A stretch of DNA of 64,000 nucleotides from Candidatus Mediterraneibacter guildfordensis (GCA_019112735.1 DXIS01000004.1:30970-94969), one strand, 5' to 3'; counted from the first letter of the stretch, positions 17,583 through 28,344 are shown. The notes: generated from the letters alone by a model not told the origin. Numbers and translations: made by a program.

Positions 17583-18170
17583 ATGAATACTTTAAAAGCT
17601 GAAAAAAGAGACATGTCAATCAAAGCCAAAAAACTTAGACGCGAAGGATTTGTTACAGGCTGCATCTTCGGCCGTGAGATGAAGGAATCCATTCCCCTTA
17701 AGATGTTAAAGGGCGATGTGGAGAAGCTCCTTAAGACCGAGGGAAAAGGCGGCAGAGTCGCACTTACCGTTGACGGACAGACCTATGACGCGCTGATCAA
17801 AGAGGTTGATTTCAATCCCCTCAAAGGCGGCGTCGATGAGATGGACTTCCAGGCGCTCGTAAGCACAGAGAAAGTACACTCATCCGCAGAGATCCACCTG
17901 ATCAACGCAGACAAGCTGGTTGCCGGCGTTCCGCAGCAGATGCTGCACGAAGTTGACTTCAAGGCCCTTCCGTCCGCTCTGGTCGAGAAGATCGAGCTGG
18001 ATATCGGAGACCTGAAAGTCGGGGATACAATCCGTGTGGCAGATCTTGATATCGCAAAAGATAACGACGTCGATCTGACAACCGATCCGGAAGCGACCGT
18101 CGTAACGGTTACCGAAGTACGCGGCGCCGCGGCAGAGACAGAGGATGAAGACGTAGCAGAAGCTGAATAA
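17583..18170 (+). CDS. rplY: 50S ribosomal protein L25/TL5 (general stress protein Ctc)
   Basis: 195 residues; binds 5S rRNA in the large subunit. N-terminal L25 beta-barrel (about 1-90) begins with MNTLKAEKRDMSIKAKKLRREGFVTGCIFGREM and includes KEVDFNPLKG; a C-terminal TL5/CTC beta domain (about 95-185) contains VDFKALPSALVEKIELDIGDLKVGDTIRV. A short acidic tail ends the protein. The ATG follows GGAGGAAAA. Single-gene unit with a strong terminator; not linked to pth here. Confidence 0.93.
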   Translation: MNTLKAEKRDMSIKAKKLRREGFVTGCIFGREMKESIPLKMLKGDVEKLLKTEGKGGRVALTVDGQTYDALIKEVDFNPLKGGVDEMDFQALVSTEKVHSSAEIHLINADKLVAGVPQQMLHEVDFKALPSALVEKIELDIGDLKVGDTIRVADLDIAKDNDVDLTTDPEATVVTVTEVRGAAAETEDEDVAEAE

Positions 18171-18182
18171 AACAACATGATA

Positions 18183-18229
18183 AAAAGCGGAAGAGAACGC
18201 CTGGCAACATGGCATCCTCTTCCGCTTTT
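18183..18229. terminator. Bidirectional terminator between L25 and atpC
   Basis: Perfect 13-bp stem (18183-18195 with 18217-18229) bounded by A and T runs, between two converging units. Confidence 0.88.
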
Positions 18230-18247
18230 CTTTTATTTATCCGTAGT

Positions 18248-18670
18248 TTAAAGTCCGCTCCACTTCTTGTCCTGCGCCACCCTCAGCCGGTTCATGGCCC
18301 GGGCAAGCGACGCCTGAGTGTGGTAGTACTCCTGAATGCTCTGCTTCTGGCGCATCTGCTCCTCGGCGCGCTCCTGCTGCTCCTTCGCGCGGCGCACGTC
18401 GATATCCTCCGGCCGCTCCGCCGTATCCACCAGAAGCGTCACACGGTTGTTGACGATCTCTGCGAATCCGGAGCCCACCGCCAGGTCCTTCCACTCATCC
18501 TCGCCTGCCAGCTGGACCTTCGCCGTGCCCACGACAATGGCGATGACCATGTTCTCGTGGTTGGCAAGGATCCCCTTCTCGCCGTCCGGCGCCGGGATGA
18601 TGAGCTTCCTGCAGCGTCCCTCGTAAAATACTTTATCACTTGCTATGATCTTCAGACCAAATGTATCCAT
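18248..18670 (-). CDS. atpC: ATP synthase F1 epsilon subunit
   Basis: 140 residues; central-stalk subunit that links rotor and catalytic head. N-terminal beta sandwich (about 1-85: LKIIASDKVFYEGRCRKLIIPAPDGEKGILANHENMV) and C-terminal helical hairpin rich in charged residues (RRAKEQQERAEEQMRQKQ). Last gene of the atp operon. The C-terminal helices are long enough for the usual inhibitory role. Confidence 0.95.
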   Translation of the reverse strand: MDTFGLKIIASDKVFYEGRCRKLIIPAPDGEKGILANHENMVIAIVVGTAKVQLAGEDEWKDLAVGSGFAEIVNNRVTLLVDTAERPEDIDVRRAKEQQERAEEQMRQKQSIQEYYHTQASLARAMNRLRVAQDKKWSGL

Positions 18671-18701
18671 AACGCATACACTCCTGTTCTATCCGGCGGT
18701 C

Positions 18702-20156
<1,455 letters not shown>

Positions 20157-21041
20157 TTACTTCTGCTGTGCCCTTGCGCCGGCGCACACCTCGGTGATCT
20201 CCTGGGTGATGGCCGCCTGCCGGGCCCGGTTGTAGATGATGGACAGGTCATGGATCAGGCTCTGTGCACTGTCTGTGGCGGACTTCATCGCCATCATGCG
20301 GGCATTGTGCTCGCTGGCGTAAGCCTCTACCAGACAGCCGTAGATCATACCGGTCACATAGTTCGGCACGATGCTGTCCATCACCGCCTGCGCCGACGGA
20401 TACAGCTCAATGGTCTCACGGTGCACATTGAGCGGCATGATGATCTCATTGAACGAACTCCGCTCCAGCGGGAGCAGCTTGATCATCTCCGCCTCGGACT
20501 GGACGGAATTCTCCATCCGGGTGTACACGATGTAGATCTCATCCAGTTCGCCTTTTGTGAACTGATCCAGCAGCACGCCGGAGATATCCCGGGCGCGGTG
20601 CATGGTCGGCTTCTGCACGGTATACTGGAAATTCGTATCGATCTCCACGCCCCGCTTCGCAAAATAATGCCGCCCCAGCTCGCCGACGATAAACAGCTTG
20701 TGGATCCCCGGCTTTGCCAGGATCTCTTCCTCAAGCTTTACGATATTGTGATTGTACGCGCCGGCCAGACCTTTGTCCGCCGTCACCACGATGGATCCGA
20801 TCTTCCGCTGATCCTGCGGGATATGCTCCCTTTTTGCGAAATAGCTGTGCCTCAGATTCGGAAGGTGCCGGAGGATACGGGAGATCTCGCCCTGGAGCGC
20901 GTAAAAGTACGGCTCGGTATCCGCCAGTTTCTTCTTTGCATGGGTCAGCTTGGAAGAGGAGATCATGTACATGGCGTTGGTGATCTTCATCGTGTCCTTC
21001 ACGCTGTTGATCCGGCTCTGTATCTCTCTGATATTCGCCAT
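20157..21041 (-). CDS. atpG: ATP synthase F1 gamma subunit
   Basis: 294 residues; the rotating central shaft. N-terminal helix MANIREIQSRINSVKDTMKITNAMYMISSSKL matches the family start, with VTADKGLAGAYNHNI in the Rossmann part and a C-terminal helix SLIHDLSIIYNRARQAAITQEITEV that penetrates the alpha3beta3 head. It begins 4 bp after atpA, so the two are tightly coupled. Confidence 0.95.
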   Translation of the reverse strand: MANIREIQSRINSVKDTMKITNAMYMISSSKLTHAKKKLADTEPYFYALQGEISRILRHLPNLRHSYFAKREHIPQDQRKIGSIVVTADKGLAGAYNHNIVKLEEEILAKPGIHKLFIVGELGRHYFAKRGVEIDTNFQYTVQKPTMHRARDISGVLLDQFTKGELDEIYIVYTRMENSVQSEAEMIKLLPLERSSFNEIIMPLNVHRETIELYPSAQAVMDSIVPNYVTGMIYGCLVEAYASEHNARMMAMKSATDSAQSLIHDLSIIYNRARQAAITQEITEVCAGARAQQK

Positions 21042-21045
21042 CTTA

Positions 21046-22551
21046 TCACCTGCTCTCCCGGAATGCCTTCGCCGTCTCCACGATCTTTTCGATCAGTTCA
21101 TCGGACAGCACCTTCTTCTCCTCAATCTCACGCCCGATCTCCGGATGCGCGGAATCAAAATAGGTCAGCATATCCGCCTGGAACTGTTTTACCTGCTTTT
21201 TATCAATTCCAAGCAGCACCTTGTGGGTTGCCGCACAGAGCGTGATCACCTTCTCATGCAGGGAAAGCGGATGGTAGAGCGGCTGTTTCAGGAGTTCCAT
21301 CAGGCCGCTGCCGTAATCCAGCTGTTCCTTCGTCGCCGCATCCAGATCCGAACTGAACTGGGTAAATACTTCCATCTCACGATACTGTGCCAGGTCGATA
21401 CGGATGCTTCCGGACGCCTTTTTCATGGCCTTCGTCTGCGCCGCACCGCCCACACGGGATACGGAAAGTCCCACGTTCACCGCCGGGCGCATGCCGGAAG
21501 CGAACAGGCCGCTCTCCAGGAAGATCTGTCCGTCCGTGATGGAGATCACGTTGGTCGGAATGTATGCGGACACATCGCCCGCCTGCGTCTCAATGATCGG
21601 CAGCGCTGTAATGGATCCGCCGCCCTTCGCATCGCTCAGCCGGCTGGAACGCTCCAGCAGTCTGGAATGCAGATAGAACACGTCGCCCGGGTACGCCTCA
21701 CGTCCCGGAGAACGTCCCAGCAGAAGGGAAAGGGCGCGGTACGCCACCGCGTGTTTGGAGAGATCATCGTAAACGATCAGCACATCTTTCCCCTGATGCA
21801 TGAAATGCTCTGCCATGGCCGTACCGGAATACGGCGCGATATACTGAAGCGGCGCGCAGTCGCTGGCCGTGGATGAAACCACGATGGTATAGTCCATGGC
21901 CCCGTGCGTCTTCAGTGTATTTACAACCTTCGCAACGGTTGAAGCCTTCTGTCCCACCGCCACATAGATACAGATCACATCCTTGCCCTTCTGGTTCAGG
22001 ATAGTGTCCAGCGCGATGGATGTCTTGCCGGTCTGGCGGTCGCCGATAATCAGCTCACGCTGACCCCGGCCGATGGGGAACATGGCATCGATGGAAAGGA
22101 TGCCCGTCTCCAGCGGAACGCTGACCGACTTCCGGTCCACGATGCCCGGCGCCTCCTGCTCGATCGGGCGGTAGTCATCCGCCTCAATGTCGCCGCGTCC
22201 GTCGATGGCCTCGCCCAGCGCATTGACAACTCTTCCGATATAGCTGTCGCCCACCGGCACGCCGGCCCGTTTGCCCGTCCGGGATACTTTCGTACCCTCG
22301 CGGATCTCTGTGTCGCTTCCGAAAAGGATGCATCCGATCTCATTCTTGCGGATGTCCTGGACCATTCCCTTCAGTCCGTTCTCGAAAGTAAGGATCTCCC
22401 CGTACATGGCGTGATCGATCCCGTAGATCGAAGCGATCCCGTCGCCCACGGAGATGACAGTGCCGACTTCACTGTCTTTGCTCATTGTATCAAAATTCTC
22501 GATCTCTTCCCGCAGGATCGAGATAATCTCATCTGAGTTGATTGAACTCAC
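21046..22551 (-). CDS. atpA: ATP synthase F1 alpha subunit
   Basis: 501 residues, full length. Regulatory nucleotide-binding subunit with Walker [73 protein letters not shown] and the arginine-finger stretch [16 protein letters not shown]. Located between atpH and atpG in standard order. No unusual features. Confidence 0.96.
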   Translation of the reverse strand: MSSINSDEIISILREEIENFDTMSKDSEVGTVISVGDGIASIYGIDHAMYGEILTFENGLKGMVQDIRKNEIGCILFGSDTEIREGTKVSRTGKRAGVPVGDSYIGRVVNALGEAIDGRGDIEADDYRPIEQEAPGIVDRKSVSVPLETGILSIDAMFPIGRGQRELIIGDRQTGKTSIALDTILNQKGKDVICIYVAVGQKASTVAKVVNTLKTHGAMDYTIVVSSTASDCAPLQYIAPYSGTAMAEHFMHQGKDVLIVYDDLSKHAVAYRALSLLLGRSPGREAYPGDVFYLHSRLLERSSRLSDAKGGGSITALPIIETQAGDVSAYIPTNVISITDGQIFLESGLFASGMRPAVNVGLSVSRVGGAAQTKAMKKASGSIRIDLAQYREMEVFTQFSSDLDAATKEQLDYGSGLMELLKQPLYHPLSLHEKVITLCAATHKVLLGIDKKQVKQFQADMLTYFDSAHPEIGREIEEKKVLSDELIEKIVETAKAFRESR

Positions 22552-22576
22552 CTATGTTCACCTCCAGGTATGTTTA

Positions 22577-23107
22577 TCATCCGCCCAGCGCTTTCGTAAG
22601 CCTGTCCAGACGGCCCTTCATGCTCCAGTCATACTCATCATTTCCGACGCGGAGGATGAATCCGCCCAGCAGGGACGCATCATGACGGATCTCGATCAGC
22701 GCCTGATCCGCGCCGTATCTGCCGCACAGGAACGCTTCCATTCCATTCCGCTGCTTCTCATCCGGGGCGTCCGTGCATGTGAGCACCGCCCGGATCACCC
22801 GGCCCTTCTCGTCCAGACACCGGTCATATGCCGCGAATATCTCATCCAGCAGATCCATTCTGCGGTGTCTGCACACCGTTTTCATGAAACTGTGCATCGT
22901 TTCCGGAAATACCCGGCCGATCACATCCATCTTCTTCTGCTGCGCAACGGTCGGATTCAGGAACAGGTCCGCAAGCTGCGGAACTTCTTTTAAGATCTCC
23001 TGCGTCTTCCGGACGTCCGCCTCCGGGATGTTCAGCCCGGCCAGGACTTTCCCGTAGGAAACCGCCGGAGATGAACAGCGTATCACTTTATCAGTCCGCA
23101 TTGCCAT
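22577..23107 (-). CDS. atpH: ATP synthase F1 delta subunit
   Basis: About 176 residues; stator subunit joining subunit b to the top of F1. N-terminal helical bundle with YGKVLAGLNI and a short C-terminal domain ending in DASLLGGFILRVGNDEYDWSMKGRLDRL, the best conserved part of the family. The start overlaps atpF; ATG 23107 lies close behind AGGTGAGG, and ATG 23101 is an equal candidate. Confidence 0.9.
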   Translation of the reverse strand: MAMRTDKVIRCSSPAVSYGKVLAGLNIPEADVRKTQEILKEVPQLADLFLNPTVAQQKKMDVIGRVFPETMHSFMKTVCRHRRMDLLDEIFAAYDRCLDEKGRVIRAVLTCTDAPDEKQRNGMEAFLCGRYGADQALIEIRHDASLLGGFILRVGNDEYDWSMKGRLDRLTKALGG

Positions 23108-23588
23108 TGCCCTCACCTGCTTCTTTCAGGAACTGGTCATACAGGGCGCTGTTCCCTTTCTCATCCGCGTGTCCGCCGATGATCCTGGCCGCCGACGCCG
23201 CGGCAAGCCCTGCGATCTGCGACTTCAGTTCTTTCATGGTCTGCTCGCGCTCTGTGCGCACGCTTTCCTTCGCCGCCTCGATCATGCTGCCGGCTTTCTC
23301 TCCCGCCTCGTTAACGATGCGGTCGTACTCGGCGCGGGCGCTCTTTCTGGCGTCCTCAACGAGCTGCACGGATTCCTGTTTCGCCCCGCTCAGAGCCGTC
23401 TCATATTCCTGTTTCAGTCTGTTTGCATCATCCTGCGCCGCCTGCGCATTCTTAAAGCCGTCCTCGATCATCTGCCGCCTCCGGTCCATGATATTCGTCA
23501 CCGGGCCGATGAGGAAATGCTTCAGCAGAAGATAGAGTACGATGATATTGATTATGGTCCAGACAAGGTTCAGATCTATTGAAATCAC
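23091..23588 (-). CDS. atpF: ATP synthase Fo b subunit
   Basis: 165 residues; peripheral stalk. One N-terminal membrane helix (LVWTIINIIVLYLLLKHFLI) followed by a long charged coiled coil (about 30-150) with the usual Ala-rich dimerisation pattern. Its stop lies inside atpH, so the two stator subunits are translationally coupled. Confidence 0.93.
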   Translation of the reverse strand: MISIDLNLVWTIINIIVLYLLLKHFLIGPVTNIMDRRRQMIEDGFKNAQAAQDDANRLKQEYETALSGAKQESVQLVEDARKSARAEYDRIVNEAGEKAGSMIEAAKESVRTEREQTMKELKSQIAGLAAASAARIIGGHADEKGNSALYDQFLKEAGEGNGNAD

Positions 23589-23641
23589 CTTTTAAGCCCG
23601 CCTTTCATGTAATCTTCTTCCATTATGTACAAGTCTGATAT

Positions 23642-23863
23642 TTACAGAAGGATGATGATCAGAAGGCCGATGATGAAGCCGTAGATCGCTGTCGCCTCTG
23701 CAAGGGCGCATCCGAGGATCAGGTTCTTGCTGATCTTGCCTTCCGCCTCAGGCTGTCTTGCAATAGCTTCTGCCGCCTTTCCTGTTGCGATGCCGATGCC
23801 CACACCTGCTCCGATACCTGTAAGTACTGCGATAGCTGCTCCGATTGCGATAATTGTTTCCAT
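23642..23863 (-). CDS. atpE: ATP synthase Fo c subunit
   Basis: 73 residues, two membrane helices forming the rotor ring. Gly-rich first helix ([26 protein letters not shown]) with the conserved RQPE loop; the ion-carrying carboxylate is Glu56 in [10 protein letters not shown]. The positions that distinguish Na-coupled rings are not kept: Ile23 replaces the Gln, and Ala57 replaces the Ser after Glu. This suggests proton coupling. Confidence 0.95.
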   Translation of the reverse strand: METIIAIGAAIAVLTGIGAGVGIGIATGKAAEAIARQPEAEGKISKNLILGCALAEATAIYGFIIGLLIIILL

Positions 23864-23902
23864 GATTTTGATCTCCTTTTTCTTTTTATTGATACTGTTC
23901 TG

Positions 23903-24562
23903 TTATTCCATCTCCTCGGTCATAAAGAGCGCCGTCAGGAATACGAATACGTATGCCTGCAGCAGGCCGTCGAAGATGTCAAAATAAAAACTTACCGGGA
24001 TGGGCACGATCAGCGGCACAAAGAACTTCAGAAGTTCCAGCACCACGAACCCGGCCAGCATGTTTCCGAAGAGTCGCATACAGAGCGACAGCGGCCGGAT
24101 CACGATCTCCAGTACTGTGATCGGCGCCACGACCGGAACCGGCTCGGCGAAATGCTTTACCCAGTGCTTTACCCCGTTCTTGCGGATGCCCGAGAATTCG
24201 ATCAGGCACATGCTCATGATCGCCAGGGCTGCCGTAACATTCAGATCTTTGGTCGGCGGTTTGAACCCGAACAGCGGCGCCAGTGTGTTGGCTGCTGCCA
24301 GATAGATCAGCACCGTGATCAGATACGGACCGTACCGCTTCGCCTCTTTCCCGATGATCCCCTCGAAGAAATCCTGCGCCCAGCTGATCCCTGATTCCAG
24401 CATAAGCTGTACTTTGCCGGGATTCTCTACGCTTAAGTTCCTCGTCAGGAGAAGGGAGACGACAACGAGCACTGCCATGATGATCCATGTAACGACCACG
24501 GACTCGGAAATACCGCCCACCACCGGAAGGCTGAACACAGTCTCACAGCTCAGTTCTTCCAT
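23903..24562 (-). CDS. atpB: ATP synthase Fo a subunit
   Basis: About 219 residues, five to six membrane segments. The half-channel helix with the essential Arg reads LSLCMRLFGNMLAGFVVLELL; GFKPPTKDLNVTAALAI is also typical. First gene of atpBEFHAGDC; no atpI is seen upstream. The start is uncertain. ATG 24562 gives the usual family N-terminus (MEELSCETVFSLP) but has no clear ribosome binding site. The frame is open to ATG 24658, which has AAAGGAG only inside a hairpin 15 nt away. Confidence 0.9.
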   Translation of the reverse strand: MEELSCETVFSLPVVGGISESVVVTWIIMAVLVVVSLLLTRNLSVENPGKVQLMLESGISWAQDFFEGIIGKEAKRYGPYLITVLIYLAAANTLAPLFGFKPPTKDLNVTAALAIMSMCLIEFSGIRKNGVKHWVKHFAEPVPVVAPITVLEIVIRPLSLCMRLFGNMLAGFVVLELLKFFVPLIVPIPVSFYFDIFDGLLQAYVFVFLTALFMTEEME

Positions 24563-24660
24563 CAGTGTTTCTGTCAGATTTTCCGTATTGCTCTCCTCCT
24601 TTGTTGATAGATTCTTTTTTATGGTCCGCCGGCCTGTACGCGATGGAAATTCAGGCATAA

Positions 24661-24681
24661 AAAAAGGAGTTGTTCTCCTTT
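24661..24681 (-). promoter_or_regulatory. Small hairpin in the atp operon leader
   Basis: Minus strand: AAAGGAG-AACAA-CTCCTTT followed by more T, then ATG at 24658. The stem hides the only strong Shine-Dalgarno-like sequence near that ATG. It could be a weak attenuator or a translational control element for atpB. Confidence 0.4.
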
Positions 24682-24756
24682 GAACCCCTGTATTTCTTTC
24701 CCGTTTTCAGCTGGCTTTCCCTCCTCTCTGGAATAAATTCCAAAAAAGATGTCTAA

Positions 24757-24785
24757 ATAGTACGCCCCCGCTTTTCATTTGTCAA
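24757..24785 (-). promoter_or_regulatory. Promoter of atp operon
   Basis: Minus strand: -35 TTGACA (24780-24785), 17-bp spacer, -10 TACTAT (24757-24762), about 100-200 bp upstream of atpB depending on the start. Confidence 0.75.
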
Positions 24786-25122
24786 TATTTTCACAGAGCA
24801 GGTTCTGTCTGTCGTCCGGCGCCGTTTTTTATTTCATTTTGTCCTCTTTCTCTACTTATTTGTATAGATCTTTTATTCACAATTCATTGCATTTTTCGCA
24901 GACTTTTTAAGCCCGCATTTAATTCGCAAAAATTTTGCATAAATCTTTCCCGTTTATTCCCCTGTAATTTTGTTTGATATGTATACTTTTTTCTAATCCA
25001 TCTTACACATCCCTTGTTAGTGTTCACTATCAGATGCTGTTTTCGTATAAATATCCGTGCGATTGCGCTATAATGTAAGCAGGATCGAAACAGACGGCTG
25101 CACGGGAAGGGAGGAGATACAT
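24786..25122. other. AT-rich intergenic region without a gene
   Basis: Very AT-rich stretch between the atp promoter and the next gene on the plus strand. It contains a TATAAT at 25069-25074 that may be the -10 box of the YwaF-like gene; no good -35 is seen. No ORF or recognisable RNA was found. Confidence 0.5.
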
Positions 25123-25785
25123 ATGAGGCAGCGTAAAACCGACATTTTTTTCTTCATCTGCGGCCTCTTCATGCTCTCCGGCGAGATCTGGAAACAGCTC
25201 ACCCTCACCTTTATCCTGGGCGGCGGACAGTACAACTGGTGGTACTTCCCGTTCCAGCTGTGCAGCATCCCCATGTATATCCTGCTTATATATCCCTGGA
25301 TCCGCCGGACTGCGCTGAAGCAGGCCCTGCTCGCCTTTCTCATGTGCTACGGCCTTCTGGGCGGCATCGCCGTGTTCGCCGACACCACCGGCCTACACTA
25401 TCCGCTGCCCGCACTGACCGTGTTCTCCTACGGCTGGCACATTTTACTGATCATACTGGGCATATCCGCGGGAACCGTCTATCTCCGTCTTCTGAAAGGC
25501 CATCAAAAAAAGGCGCCCCTGCGCCCTTTTCTGTATGCCACCTGTCTTTATCTTGCCTGCTGCCTGGCCGCCGTATTCTTAAACACGATCTTTGACCGGT
25601 ACGGCACGATCAATCTCTTCTATATTAATCCGGACTACCGGATGCAGCAGATCGTTTTCCGGGATCTTGTCCCCCGGCTTGGCAACAATGCCGTCATCCT
25701 GTTATACATCGCCTGCACCATCCTCGGCGCCTTCCTCATTTTCCTCCTGTGGAACGCGACTTTCCGCCTCCGGCGCCGCTCCTGA
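25123..25785 (+). CDS. TIGR02206 (YwaF/TMEM164-like) integral membrane protein
   Basis: 220 residues with about seven hydrophobic segments. Family landmarks: FPFQLCSIPMYI near residue 45, YGWHILLIILG near 105, and a late segment with FDRYGTINLFYINPD. The group has no proven bacterial function, though relatives are described as acyltransferase-like. ATG 25123 follows AGGGAGGAG. Its last 84 bp overlap, antisense, the end of the convergent membrane protein gene. Confidence 0.65.
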   Translation: MRQRKTDIFFFICGLFMLSGEIWKQLTLTFILGGGQYNWWYFPFQLCSIPMYILLIYPWIRRTALKQALLAFLMCYGLLGGIAVFADTTGLHYPLPALTVFSYGWHILLIILGISAGTVYLRLLKGHQKKAPLRPFLYATCLYLACCLAAVFLNTIFDRYGTINLFYINPDYRMQQIVFRDLVPRLGNNAVILLYIACTILGAFLIFLLWNATFRLRRRS

Positions 25786-26673
25786 ATCCTTTCCCGCCTC
25801 CGCGGCTTCATCCTGCCGGGCATTCTCCCGCGCAATCTTCAGGAAATCACGGTCTTTCGCCTTTCTCCGGGGAATAAACCGCCCCGCCAGCTTCCCTTTC
25901 CCACGGTTTTTAACATAGAAGAAACCGATCACCGAGAAGACAAACGCCCCGACGAAATTGACGATCAGATCCTGCATCGTGTCGATCAGTCCGATATCAA
26001 GATATCCGTCCAGCCCGAGCTCCTGCCCGTTCACGACCGTCTCGGTGATCCCACTGATCTCATAGGGGACATTATGCCCCGCCGGATCAAGCGTCACTGA
26101 CCGGATCACATGGATCACCGTGTCTTTCTGCATGTCAAATCCGGCCAGCTGATCCATTCCGAACTCAAAGAACTCCCACACCACGCCGATCGTCATGGAG
26201 AAGCAGAACGCAACGATGGCGGTAAAAAGCGGCGACAGGTTAAATACCGTGCGCTCACTCCGGTTCAGCAAATCCACCAGCGAGAAGCCGATGGCCGCCG
26301 CCAGAAATCCGTTCAGCGTATGGAGCGCCGTGTCCCAGAACGGAAAGATCAGGTAAAACTCACGGATCTCGCCCAGGATCTCCGCCGCAAAAATAAAGAT
26401 CAGGATGATGATCTCCAGCGTCGTCGGCAGCTCCACCCTGAACGTGATCTGCATCAGGCTCGGCATGATCAGAAGGAGCAGCGTCAGCGCGCACAGGAAT
26501 ACATTTTCATAATTCCGGTTCAAAAGCTGCAGGACCATCGTTGCGATGACCAGCGCCCGCAGGGTGAAATATACGATAAAAGAACTTCTGTGCTCCCGCA
26601 GTTCCATATGGAGCGCGTCCCGCAGATCGCGGAAACGTCCTTTTTCATCTGATGTCCGATTTCTTTTAGCCAT
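25702..26673 (-). CDS. YjdF-like (DUF2238) membrane protein with acidic tail
   Basis: About 323 residues. Five or so membrane segments between residues 35 and 260; the pattern FWDTALHTLNGFLAAAIGFSLVDLLN, then CFSMTIGVVWEFFEFGMDQLAG is characteristic of the YjdF/DUF2238 family, of unknown function. The final 50 residues are low-complexity and acidic (EAGKDSGAAPEAESR). ATG 26673 follows GGGAG; an ATG at 26694 is in frame upstream. The 3' end overlaps the opposing YwaF-like gene by 84 bp. Confidence 0.7.
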   Translation of the reverse strand: MAKRNRTSDEKGRFRDLRDALHMELREHRSSFIVYFTLRALVIATMVLQLLNRNYENVFLCALTLLLLIMPSLMQITFRVELPTTLEIIILIFIFAAEILGEIREFYLIFPFWDTALHTLNGFLAAAIGFSLVDLLNRSERTVFNLSPLFTAIVAFCFSMTIGVVWEFFEFGMDQLAGFDMQKDTVIHVIRSVTLDPAGHNVPYEISGITETVVNGQELGLDGYLDIGLIDTMQDLIVNFVGAFVFSVIGFFYVKNRGKGKLAGRFIPRRKAKDRDFLKIARENARQDEAAEAGKDSGAAPEAESRVPQEENEEGAEDGAGDV

Positions 26674-26776
26674 AGCATTCTCCCGGTATTTCATTTATAC
26701 TCAGCTGTTATTCTAACATATTTTCTTCCGGTTCTTAATTTTTTCTGTAAATTTCTTTACATTTTCAGTAAGGCTC

Positions 26777-26805
26777 TTGCAACTTTCCCCCTCTCTAAGT
26801 ATAGT
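26777..26805 (+). promoter_or_regulatory. Promoter of the deacetylase gene
   Basis: -35 TTGCAA (26777-26782), 17-bp spacer, -10 TATAGT (26800-26805), about 50 bp upstream of the ATG. Confidence 0.65.
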
Positions 26806-26856
26806 AAGAGCCGCAGACAACCTAATTATTCTTATTTTATATACAAAAGAGGCCTT

Positions 26857-28344
26857 ATGAACCAGAGAAATCAAAGAAATCAAAGAAATCAAAGAGTACA
26901 GAGAACACAGCAGAGAAGGAACGGATCCCGTTCCAGAAAAGCAATGATGCGGAGGCGCCGGAAGATCAGAAGGCGGATCATCCTGGGATTCTTCCTTATA
27001 TGTATTCTGGCTGTCGCCGGTTTTCTTTTCCACCTGTACAGCCATCCCGTCGACCTCAAAGAGGAAGTAGTCAGCCATGAACTGACGGAGCCGTTCGATC
27101 CGTGGGACAATGTAAAACATCTTTTCTTTGCCTCTAAAGACGATGTCACTGTCCAAACCGATACCGATGTCAATAATATGGGAGAATATACTGTTACATA
27201 CACTTGCAGGGGAAAAGATTATACGGCAAAAGTCAATGTCGTTGACACAACCCCGCCTGAACTGACTGTACATCCTGTTGCAACCGATCTGGTACAGGAA
27301 ATCACGCCGGAAATGTTCGTAGAAAACACTTCCGATGTAACCGAAGTAACTGTACAGTTTAAGAATGAAGCCGACTGGAGCGCGGAAGGCACCTATGATG
27401 TCGAGATCTCCGCAACGGATACTTCCGGAAATGAAACTGTAGAAACAGCCACACTGACGCGAACAAAAGACACCACCGCCCCCACTGTACAGGGAGCCGA
27501 GGAAACAGAAGTCCTGCAGGGCCGGACCATAGACTTTAATGAGGGGATCACCGTTACCGATGACTTCGATCCGAATCCGCAGTTCAGCGTGGACGACAGC
27601 AGCGTGGACTTCACGGTTCCGGGCACTTACGAAGTAATATACACAACAACAGACCGTTCCGGAAATACCGGCACGACCACACGGAAAGTCACCGTCAAAA
27701 AAGATGAATCCTACGATAAGAAGATCGTTTATCTGACCTTTGACGACGGTCCGTCTGAAAATACGGAAAAGATCCTTGACATCCTGAAGAAATACAATGC
27801 CAAAGGAACCTTCTTTGTAACCGGGAACAACAAAGAATACAACAATTCCCTTAAGCGAATCGTCGAAGAGGGAAGTGCAGTCGCCCTGCATACATATACC
27901 CACGACTATGCGAAAGTCTACGCATCCGAAGAAGCTTACTTTGACGATCTGCAGAAGATCTTTGACATGGTAAAAGACGTAACCGGCGTAGAATCCAAAG
28001 TCATCCGGTTCCCCGGCGGGTCCAGCAACACCGTGAGCAAGCAGTACTGCCCGGGCCTGATGACTACGCTGACCAAAGCCGTACAGGAAAAAGGATTCCA
28101 GTACTTCGACTGGAACTGTGACTCCACCGATGCCAGCGGCAACCACGTCGCTGTAGACAAGCTGGTCTCCAATGCCACCTCGTCATCCGCACAGCATATC
28201 AACATCCTGATGCACGACACGGCGGCAAAAGACACAACCGTGGAAGCACTGCCGAAGATCATTGAGCACTACAAGAAACAGGGATATTCTTTCGAGGCGC
28301 TGACCGTGGATTCCTATCCGGTGCATCATTCGGTGAACAACTGA
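26857..28344 (+). CDS. Polysaccharide deacetylase (NodB domain) with Ig-like repeats
   Basis: 495 residues, membrane-anchored cell-wall enzyme. A strongly basic N-terminus with NQR tripeptide repeats and poly-Arg (MMRRRRKIRRR) precedes one membrane helix (about 45-62). Residues about 75-285 hold two or three Ig-like domains of the DUF5011 type (YTVTYTCRGKDYTAKVNVVDTTPPELT, then DTTAPTVQG). The C-terminal NodB domain has TFDDGP (catalytic Asp and metal Asp), HTYTHD (two metal His), RFPGGSSN, FDWNCDS and ILMHD. It probably deacetylates peptidoglycan or another glycan, which gives lysozyme resistance in related bacteria. Confidence 0.9.
   Translation: MNQRNQRNQRNQRVQRTQQRRNGSRSRKAMMRRRRKIRRRIILGFFLICILAVAGFLFHLYSHPVDLKEEVVSHELTEPFDPWDNVKHLFFASKDDVTVQTDTDVNNMGEYTVTYTCRGKDYTAKVNVVDTTPPELTVHPVATDLVQEITPEMFVENTSDVTEVTVQFKNEADWSAEGTYDVEISATDTSGNETVETATLTRTKDTTAPTVQGAEETEVLQGRTIDFNEGITVTDDFDPNPQFSVDDSSVDFTVPGTYEVIYTTTDRSGNTGTTTRKVTVKKDESYDKKIVYLTFDDGPSENTEKILDILKKYNAKGTFFVTGNNKEYNNSLKRIVEEGSAVALHTYTHDYAKVYASEEAYFDDLQKIFDMVKDVTGVESKVIRFPGGSSNTVSKQYCPGLMTTLTKAVQEKGFQYFDWNCDSTDASGNHVAVDKLVSNATSSSAQHINILMHDTAAKDTTVEALPKIIEHYKKQGYSFEALTVDSYPVHHSVNN

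Noticed and set aside
26713..28146. 477-codon open frame on the minus strand opposite the deacetylase
   Set aside because: Composition is unlike a real protein (Gly, Cys, Phe and Val-rich without domains), and it is antisense to a well-supported enzyme with all motifs. It is a by-product of codon bias.
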